A stretch of 16,064 nucleotides of DNA from Nanobdellota archaeon (GTDB taxonomy: Archaea > Nanobdellota > Nanobdellia > Pacearchaeales > GW2011-AR1): positions 1 through 16,064 of the forward strand of contig JAUYDD010000045.1 in NCBI GenBank assembly GCA_030704765.1. The letters are read 5' to 3'. Below the pieces are notes generated by a model, which worked only from the letters and a program-made list of their open reading frames with translations, was not told the DNA's origin and ran no database searches. Of this stretch, positions 6,805 through 14,800 are shown piece by piece; within the stretch, counting starts at the first letter, position 1, and each line of letters begins with the position of its first letter. The translations under genes and the position numbers were made by a program.

Positions 6805-7578
6805 ATGGAAAAACATTACGAACAAGAAATGCGAGGATTTGAGATATATGACAATCTTAAAGTTAAACCTAATTGTTATTTTATAGCAAGACTTGATGGA
6901 AAAGGATTTTCTAAATTGACTAAGGAAATGAAATTAAAAAAGCCCTTTGATAATAATATGCATGTTGCTATTGTTAAAGCTATAAAGAAATTAATGTTTG
7001 AAACTGGATCAGTGATTGGCTATTCTCAAAGCGATGAATTAAGTTTGCTATTTGATAAATCTTCTTGTTTCTTTGATAGACGGATTGAAAAAATCAATTC
7101 AGTGCTGCCATCTATGATGACTGCTTTTTGCATGGAGCAGGAGTTTTTTAAGAATTTTCATCCTATATTTGATTGCAGAATTTTAGTTGCTCAAACAAAG
7201 AAAGAAGTATTTAGTATATTTAAATGGAGACAGAATGATAGTTTGAGGAATTGCTTAAATTCTTATGCATACTGGTATTTAAGATTTTCAGGCAAAACAG
7301 AAAGACAAGCAGAAGATATTTTAAAAGATATGAAAGGAAATATTAAACGAGAGTTACTATTAAAAGAGTTTGATATTAATTTCAAGGATATAAAGACCTG
7401 GGAAAAAAACGGAACTTTTGTTTTACGGGAAAGATATGAGAAGGAAGGATTTAATCCTAAGGAGAAAAAGAAAGTTTTAGCTATTAGGAGAAGATTTAAA
7501 GAAGTCAGTAAAGAGTTTGAGAATTCTGATGAATTTTTTAAAGAAATAAATATAATTGGAGGGTTTTTTCCTTCCTAA
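6805..7578 (+). CDS. Thg1-like protein (tRNAHis guanylyltransferase family, 3'-5' RNA polymerase)
   Basis: A 257-aa member of the Thg1/TLP family, which adds nucleotides in the 3'-5' direction to tRNA 5' ends. The metal-binding motifs are complete: RLDGKGF (29-35, with Asp31 and Gly32) and GYSQSDELSLLF (72-83, with Asp77 and Glu78). The KPFDNNMH stretch (46-53) also fits. Where eukaryotic Thg1 has the HINNLYN motif after WRQ.D, this protein has WRQNDSLRNCLN (141-152), as in Thg1-like proteins (TLPs). TLPs repair 5'-truncated tRNAs in a template-dependent way rather than specifically adding G-1 to tRNAHis. Length matches the family. It is the last gene of a tight run with the surface protein and the Cys-rich protein, 6 bp after the latter. 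Confidence 0.92.
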   Translation: MEKHYEQEMRGFEIYDNLKVKPNCYFIARLDGKGFSKLTKEMKLKKPFDNNMHVAIVKAIKKLMFETGSVIGYSQSDELSLLFDKSSCFFDRRIEKINSVLPSMMTAFCMEQEFFKNFHPIFDCRILVAQTKKEVFSIFKWRQNDSLRNCLNSYAYWYLRFSGKTERQAEDILKDMKGNIKRELLLKEFDINFKDIKTWEKNGTFVLRERYEKEGFNPKEKKKVLAIRRRFKEVSKEFENSDEFFKEINIIGGFFPS

Positions 7579-7633
7579 AACGAATTAAAATGAAAAAAGA
7601 AAAGAAAATTTTGGAAAAAGGAGGATTTAAATA

Positions 7634-7675
7634 ATATAAACTTTTAGTTTATATATATAAACTTTTAGTTTATAT
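7634..7675 (+). promoter_or_regulatory. Tandem palindromic operator over promoter of MNT-HEPN operon
   Basis: Two perfect, directly adjacent 21-bp repeats (7634-7654 and 7655-7675). Each is itself a perfect palindrome with 9-bp arms ATATAAACT / AGTTTATAT around a TTT centre. A spacing of 21 bp is two helical turns, so two dimers would bind the same DNA face. The second repeat carries the TATA-like element (TTTATATATA, 7649-7658) about 27 nt before the ATG at 7685, so binding would block transcription factor TBP. The winged HTH of the first gene of the operon is the obvious candidate ligand. This is inference from sequence. Confidence 0.75.
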
Positions 7676-7684
7676 ACAGTGAAG

Positions 7685-8269
7685 ATGAGAAAAGAAAATG
7701 AAAGAAAAGCTATTTTGAACATATTGAAAAGCCCGGAGAAAGAATATAATGCGAATAATCTTTCAAAAGTAATTGGAATAACCTCGATGGGTATATTGAA
7801 GATATTAAGAAGTCTTCTGAAGGAAGATATATTATCGTTAAAGAAGGTATCAAACATTAATTTTTACAAGATTAATTTTAGCAATCCTTATTCTTTGGAC
7901 TATTCTATATTTTTGCTTAAAGATGAAGCAGAACATACTTCAAGCTATGCCAAAAGATGGGTGTTAGAATTAAGAAAAATAAAGAGTGCAGAGATAGGAA
8001 TAATTTTTGGCTCAGTCTTGAGCAAGAAAGAAAAAGCAAATGATATTGATGTATTGTTTGTTGTAAAAAAAGAAAATCTTTCTTATTTAAAAAAAGAAAT
8101 TGAGAAATTAAATATTTTCAATGATAAGAAAATACATGCGGTCTATCAGACAAGAGAGGATTTCAGCGACAATCTAATAAAAAATGATATAGTTCTTTTG
8201 GACGCAATAAAAGGTATTGTTGTCTTTGGAGAAAAAGAGTATGTTGAGCTTTTAGGAGGAATAAAATGA
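7685..8269 (+). CDS. Winged-HTH-fused minimal nucleotidyltransferase (antitoxin-like, MntA-type)
   Basis: A 194-aa protein from ATG 7685; GTG at 7679 is an alternative adding two residues. Numbered from the GTG, residues 5-65 form a winged helix-turn-helix (VIGITSMGILKILRSLLKE is the likely recognition helix region), and residues 104-190 a minimal nucleotidyltransferase: GS (111-112) with DID (122-124) after LSKKEKAN. The third carboxylate expected on the next strand is not obvious (KIHAVYQT), so activity may be reduced. In MntA-HepT systems the MNT protein adenylylates the HEPN toxin. Here it may also act as repressor through its fused HTH. It overlaps the HEPN gene by ATGA. Confidence 0.8.
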   Translation: MRKENERKAILNILKSPEKEYNANNLSKVIGITSMGILKILRSLLKEDILSLKKVSNINFYKINFSNPYSLDYSIFLLKDEAEHTSSYAKRWVLELRKIKSAEIGIIFGSVLSKKEKANDIDVLFVVKKENLSYLKKEIEKLNIFNDKKIHAVYQTREDFSDNLIKNDIVLLDAIKGIVVFGEKEYVELLGGIK

Positions 8270-8763
8270 GCCAGGAAAAAAATAAAGTGGAATGGTGCTT
8301 GAAAAAAGCTTTAAGGGAAATAGATGAAAAAGGAAGGCATAGAGGATTAATCAGGGTGTTGCCAAATAAAGCAAAAGCAAAGAGGCATATTGAAAAAGCA
8401 GAGCATTATCTAGAAGCAACTTTATTTTTAAAAGAAAATTTTTTAGATATTTCTGCTTCTACTTTATTTTATTCTATATATCATTCATTACTTGCAATAT
8501 TGTCTAAATTTGGATATGAAAGCGGAAACCAAGAATGCACATTTGCATTGATTTATTCTTTTATTGAAGACAAAAAAATAAGCATTGATAAGGATTTGAT
8601 TGATAAGATTTCTTCTATTAATTCAGAAGAAAAAAGTGTCATAGAATTAAGGGAAAAATACCAATATGGTGTTGAACTTTCTATGAAAGAAGAGTTATTC
8701 AATGAAAATTTTGAACTTGCTAAAAAAGTCATTGGAACCACAAAAGTGATAATTGAGGAATAA
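8266..8763 (+). CDS. HEPN-domain protein (toxin-like partner of MNT)
   Basis: A 165-aa, mainly helical protein. Residues 38-58 (KAKRHIEKAEHYLEATLFLKE, first helix) and 62-80 (ISASTLFYSIYHSLLAIL) match the HEPN four-helix bundle. The catalytic-type motif near the C-terminus is REKYQYG (129-135), an R-x4-Y variant of Rx4-6H, as in many archaeal HEPN proteins next to nucleotidyltransferases. HEPN toxins are RNases; Tyr-containing ones can be targets of adenylylation by their MNT partners. The N-terminal ~25 residues are charged and variable. The 4-bp ATGA overlap with the MNT gene supports coupled translation and a complex. Having no His in the motif, its RNase activity is not assured. It ends 38 bp before the giant surface-protein gene. 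Confidence 0.8.
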   Translation: MSQEKNKVEWCLKKALREIDEKGRHRGLIRVLPNKAKAKRHIEKAEHYLEATLFLKENFLDISASTLFYSIYHSLLAILSKFGYESGNQECTFALIYSFIEDKKISIDKDLIDKISSINSEEKSVIELREKYQYGVELSMKEELFNENFELAKKVIGTTKVIIEE

Positions 8764-8801
8764 AAAATCAAAGATTTAATAAAATTTAAGGAAGTTAAAA
8801 A

Positions 8802-11800
8802 ATGAAAAAAGAGAATGAAAAAAAAGACCATATAATTAATAAAAAAAAGAAAAGAAGCAAAGCCTTCATAATTGGAATTTTATTATTTTTATTATTGATT
8901 GTTTTAGCTGTAAGAGTTTATTCTCAAAGTTCTGAAGATTTGCAATCAGAACTTAATTTGCTTGAAAGTGAATTAAGCAATCAGGGTTATTCATGGCTGG
9001 TGAATTATTCAGTTGATTATAATTCAATAAATGAGAGTTCGGCAAGCATCTCTGTTTTTAGGCAGGATTCAAATGAAGAAATCACAAGATTTGAAAATAT
9101 AACTTCAGAAAATTGGCATAAGATTTATTTAACTAATTTATCTGAAAATGAATCTAGAGATGTTTTTGATTTAAGGGTAGCAAATAATCCAGTTGAGTTT
9201 GATTATATTGTTGACCCAACAAAAGGAGTTGAGATTATAAATCATTCAAATGCATTTGTATTGCATGACCCTGATAATGTTAAAAGTGATTCTTTTGGCT
9301 TTTCTGTTGCAACAGGTGATTTTAATGGGGATGGATATGATGATGCATTAATTGGAGCTTATCTTGCAAACTCTGCAAATGCTGATGTTGGAAAAGCATT
9401 TATTTATTATGGGAATGCTTCTGGAATATTCTTGTCAAAACATTCTCCTGATGTAATTCTTCTTGACCCTGATAATGTTGCAAGTGATTATTTTGGTCGT
9501 TCTGTTGCAACAGGTGATTTTAACAATGATAGTTATGATGATGCATTAGTTGGAGCTTATGTTGCAAACTCTGCAAATGCTGATGTTGGAAAAGCATTTA
9601 TTTATTATGGAGCAGGAACAAATATGGCAAATGGAACAAATGCAAACATTACTTTGATTGACCCTGATAATGTTGCAAATGATTATTTTGGTTATTCTGT
9701 TGCAACAGGTGATTTTAATAGAGATGGATATGATGATGCATTAGTTGGAGCTTATGCGACAGATTTTGCAAATGCTGATCTTGGAAAAGCATTTATTTAT
9801 TTTTTTGGAAATAGTTTTTATGATTATTTTCCAAAAATAGCCACTAATGGAACAACTTCATCAAATTTTGATATTTATACATATTTTAATTCAACATGCA
9901 GATATTCAACAACATCAGGGACTTCTTATGAAGCTATGACTAATTTTAATACTAGTGATGGAATTAATCATTCTGCCTCTATTTCTGGTTTGCTAGATAG
10001 AGATGTTAAAAGTTATTATGTAAGGTGCATTAATAACATTCAAAAGTATAATACCAGTGAATTTTTAGTAACTTTAACTGTTGCAGAAAATCTTAATACT
10101 TATGATATAAACAACAGCCTTCAGTGGGCTTGCCAAAAAACAGAAACTGGTGCTGTGCCAACAAACCCTGATAATTGCACTACAACTGCTAGTGCAGCTA
10201 ATTATGCAAGCCTAAAATCAAGTGATGGTAATGAATGGACAGTAAATGGATCAAATACCACTAATTTATATGAATCTCAAATATTTGTATTTAATATTTC
10301 AAATGTTTCAACAAGAGCTAAGTTTTATTGGGAAGGACAGGATACAATATCAACATCAGGATATGGTGTTTCTCTTTTTATATGGAATTACAATAAAAGC
10401 AGGTGGGATATAAAAGATGCAAAAGATTTTCCAACAGCAAGCGATGATAGCTTGATTATGGAAATTAATGAAATGGGAGATTATATTAATCTAAGTTCTG
10501 GGCAGGTTGCATTTTTAGCAGCTCATAAACATTACAAACCTTCAAGTTGCCCTTATATTTTTAGCTTTAATGGGAGTGATTATGAATTTGACAGTGAAGC
10601 TATTACTCTTTATTCAATTTTTAAGGAGTTTGAGGGTAAACAGCCTTCAAAATTAAATTATCTAAGGCAAAATGGAAGCGAATATAATATTGAAATAAGA
10701 GAGTTAGTTGCTGAAAAATCAAATATAGACAGTGTTGAGCTTTTGAAAATTAGCCATCCAAAAGGTATTGAGATTTATCCTGCTTTGGACCACCCAAAAG
10801 AACTTCGTAATTTTTTTGGCTTAACATATCCGATGAAATTTATTTATTTAATTCGTTATCTTCATAATTGGCTTTCTGATTATACAAGTTTTATAAATCC
10901 TTCTATTGATTATCATTTTGAAAGCATAGAAAATCCGCAAAAACCAATCAGTGCTCTGGAAAATAACCAAAGTGTTTACAGTATTATGGAAGAAGATAAT
11001 ATTTTCTGGAATAGCGGGTTAAATAATCTAAGTTATTCAGAAATAGAAACACTAAATAAATCTCTTTATCATTCAGTAGAGCTTGTTTATGAAAAGCCCA
11101 ATAATGCAAAAAAAGCAAAATTATTATTAGGCTATAAGGAAGATAAGTTTGTCAGCTGGATTGGAAGCAGGATTGGAAAAAGCCTAAATGAAACTGGACT
11201 TGATGATGATGGAACTAAACTTTATAAAAGAGAACTTGAAGATTTTGCATTGGTAATTGAATTATGGGATGGAAAAAAATGGGTTTATGGCGGAAATCTT
11301 CTTGATTATCCTTCTGAACCTTCAAAAATGGCTGTCCCATTGGATATTAAAAATATCAAAGGCGATAAACTAAAAATCAGGATAAAAGGTTACCCTAAAA
11401 CAATGCTTCTTGATTTTGCTTATATTGATTATTCTAAAGATTTTAAATTAAAAATAATAAAAATTCCCTTGAAAGAAGCTGAAAAAGGAGATGAAGATGT
11501 TAAAAAAATACTTCAACACAGCGAAAGCAAAAGAATAACCCTTGATGGAAATAAACAGGAAAGTGTGAATCTTGTTTTTGATGATGGAAAAAATTATGAA
11601 AATGAAACAAATTCATTGTTCTTGAATGTAAGAGGATATTATGAACCTTATCAGTTTGATTTAAATGTTTTAAGAAACAAGTCTTATGTTAAGGAATTAT
11701 TAGACAAGCCTGGAAAAATAATCAGGGAAATATTACCAATATATCTCAAGGAAAATTTTCCTAATACGACAGATTATGAAAATGAAAAAAGCAATTCTTT

Positions 11801-14800
11801 ACTTACAGATTATGTTTATCTTGCTAGTACAACTACTGTTACAGTTTCTCCAATGCCGAGGGTGTATCTTATAAACCCTCTGGATAATCATTATATTCTA
11901 AATTCAACTCAAACATTTGATTTTATTGCAAATTATACTGAAGATGCAGGTCTTATGAATTCTACCCTTTATATCTGGAATTCAACTAATGTTTTAATAA
12001 ACCAAACAAGTGAAACAAAAACTGGAATTTTTAATAATTCCAATATATCTGTAGCACTTCCTGGAGGCAATAACTTTCAATGGAATTATTATGCTTGTGA
12101 TAATTCAAGCAATTGTGCATGGGGCAGTAAAAATTTCTCTATTCTTTTTGATTCTTCTCCCCCTATTATAAATTTTACTTCACCTACACCTGCAAATGCA
12201 ACTTCAACTGTAAATACTTCAATTATTGTTAATATGACAATATCTGAATTAAATTTAAATGAATTAAAATATAATTGGAATGGGACGAATTATACAATTT
12301 ATAATGATTCACTTGTGCTGATGATGAATATGAATAACAGAAGTGCGTTGGGTGAGAATTCTACTTATGCTGTGGATGTTTCTAAGTATGGGAATAATGG
12401 GACTGCAACTGGAGCTACTTTCAATTCAACTGGAAAATATGGGGGAGGATATAGCTTTGATGGAAATGATTATGTGAATGTGAGTGATAGCAATAGCTTG
12501 GATGTGACAACAAGTATGACTGTTGGAGCATGGGTTTATCTTAATAAAAATGCAACTTCTGGCTATCCATCAATAGTTGTAAAACCAGATAGTAATGACT
12601 GGGATGCGAATCCTGATTATGCTGATTATGATTTAAGGGTCTTTACTGATGCACCAAATATAGGTAAATTTGAATTTTTCCTTAATGATTATGCCAATAC
12701 AAGAACATACTCAACAACAATAACTGAAGCAGGTGTTTGGTATCATATAGTCGCAACATACAATAATTCTGATATTGAAATATATGTTAATGGAATTAAA
12801 GAAAACAATAGAACTGTAGGTTCGGGAAAATCAAGGGCATCAACGGTTCAATTAGGAATTGGTGCAAGAGCACCTCCTTCTGCAATATCAGAATATTGGA
12901 ACGGCACAATTGACGAAGTCCGGATCTGGAACAGGCCGCTAACTGCAACTGAAGTTTATGAATTATATGTTTCTAATCTGCAGAAATCTAATTCCAGTTT
13001 ATGGTATTTATATGTGAATCAAGGTAAGAATGCATCTGCTGAATTAGATTTTGGGAATTATACATATTCTGTAAGTGCAAAAGATGTCAATGGAAATGAA
13101 AATAAAACTGATGTAAGAACACTGTCAATTACAAGTGATATAATTCCTCCTAACACAGCTTTAATAAGCCCTGCAAATGGAACAACAGTTTATACAGCTG
13201 CTCAAATTTTTGCAGCATCATTTTCTGATAATGGAAAGTTAGTTAACACTACCTTGTATATATGGAATTCAACTGGAAGCTTGATTAATAGTAGTGAAAA
13301 CAGAAGTATTTCTGGAACTAGTAATGTTAGTAATATAAGCATTATATTACCTCGTGATGATAATTACACATGGAACTATTATACTTGTGATAATTCAACT
13401 AATTGCGCTTGGAATAATACAAATTTTAGTTTGAATTATATTTCTTGCACAATTGCAAATTGGGTTGGAGCAACATCTACTAACTGGAGCACTGCATCAA
13501 ATTGGGATATTAATTTTGTACCTAATGAAACAAATTGCGTTATATTAAATGCAAGTGCTAGTAAGCAACCTGTTTTGGAAGTCCCTACTTTAATTTATAA
13601 TTTAACAATCAATGGAACATTGAATTTAACAATGAATTGGAATGCTAGTTTGAATGTAAGTGGAGATGTTGCTATATTAAGTGGAGGAAAATTAATTCAT
13701 GGTGATAACAGTAATGCTGAAGTGTGGAGAGTGAATATGCAAGTTGGGAGAAATCTTACAATTAATTCAGGAGGAAGTATTAGTGTTACTGGGTTGGGTT
13801 ATAGGGGAGCTACTAGTAGTGGACCTGGAAATGGTCCAGGCAGGGGTGGGCAATCAGGTGGTGACGGAGGAGGAAGTGGTTATGGAGGTGCTGGTGGTAG
13901 GGGGGGAAGCTCAGCATCAGGTGGCATTACATATGGCACATCTGCTTCTCCTACAGCATTAGGTAGTGGAGGAGCACTTTATGGAGCCGCGTCCACAGCT
14001 GGTGATGGTGGTGGTGCAATTAAACTTTCTGTTTCTGGAACATTAACTGTTAATGGAAACATCTCAGCAGATGGAACTGACGCTGTTTATAGTAGTGGTT
14101 ATAATGGCGGAGCTGGTGGAAGTGGTGGAAGCATCTGGATTACAGGCAGACCTACTATTGTAGGAACAGGTATAATTAGTGCAAATGGCGGAGATGGTGA
14201 TTGTTATTCAGGTTATTTCCATGGTGGGGGTGGGGGTGGACGAATTGATATAAGTAATGTAACAGTTGCTGGAAGCACTTTTTTAACAGGCGGAGGAACT
14301 TTATCTGTAGGCCGTGGATTAGCAGATGGTGATCGAGGCGAAGATGGCAGTGCTGGCACAATCAAATTCCCAGATAATTTTGATTTAGTAATAGATAATT
14401 CAGGAGCAAGTGGATTAAGAAATTTAACTTTAGGTGTTGATGCAAATAATCAAACTGTTTTCGAAAACCTGTATAATTTTTTAAGTATTACTGTAAAAGC
14501 AAATTCTACTCTTTCTTTGTCAGGGAATCCTCAGATTGTAAATGGCGGCAATGCAAGCAATCCTTATGGTCAGGGTGTGACAATTAGTGCAACTAACATA
14601 AATATACAGGTAAATGGTTCAATTTCTGCTGATGGTTATGGGTTTTCAGCAGGCTATGGTGGTAATGGTTACGGGCCTGGTGCAGGACTGTATGCTGGTG
14701 ATGGCAAATCAACTGGAGCTGGTCATGGTGGTGCAGGAGGTAATACAGATAACGGAGCAGGTGGCTCAACATTTGGTACAGTTATCTCTCCTACAGCATT

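Noticed and set aside
7590..7634. A 14-codon frame (MKKEKKILEKGGFK) upstream of the operator
   Set aside because: It is too short to separate from chance in A-rich sequence, and its stop merely abuts the palindromes. A leader peptide is possible but not supported.
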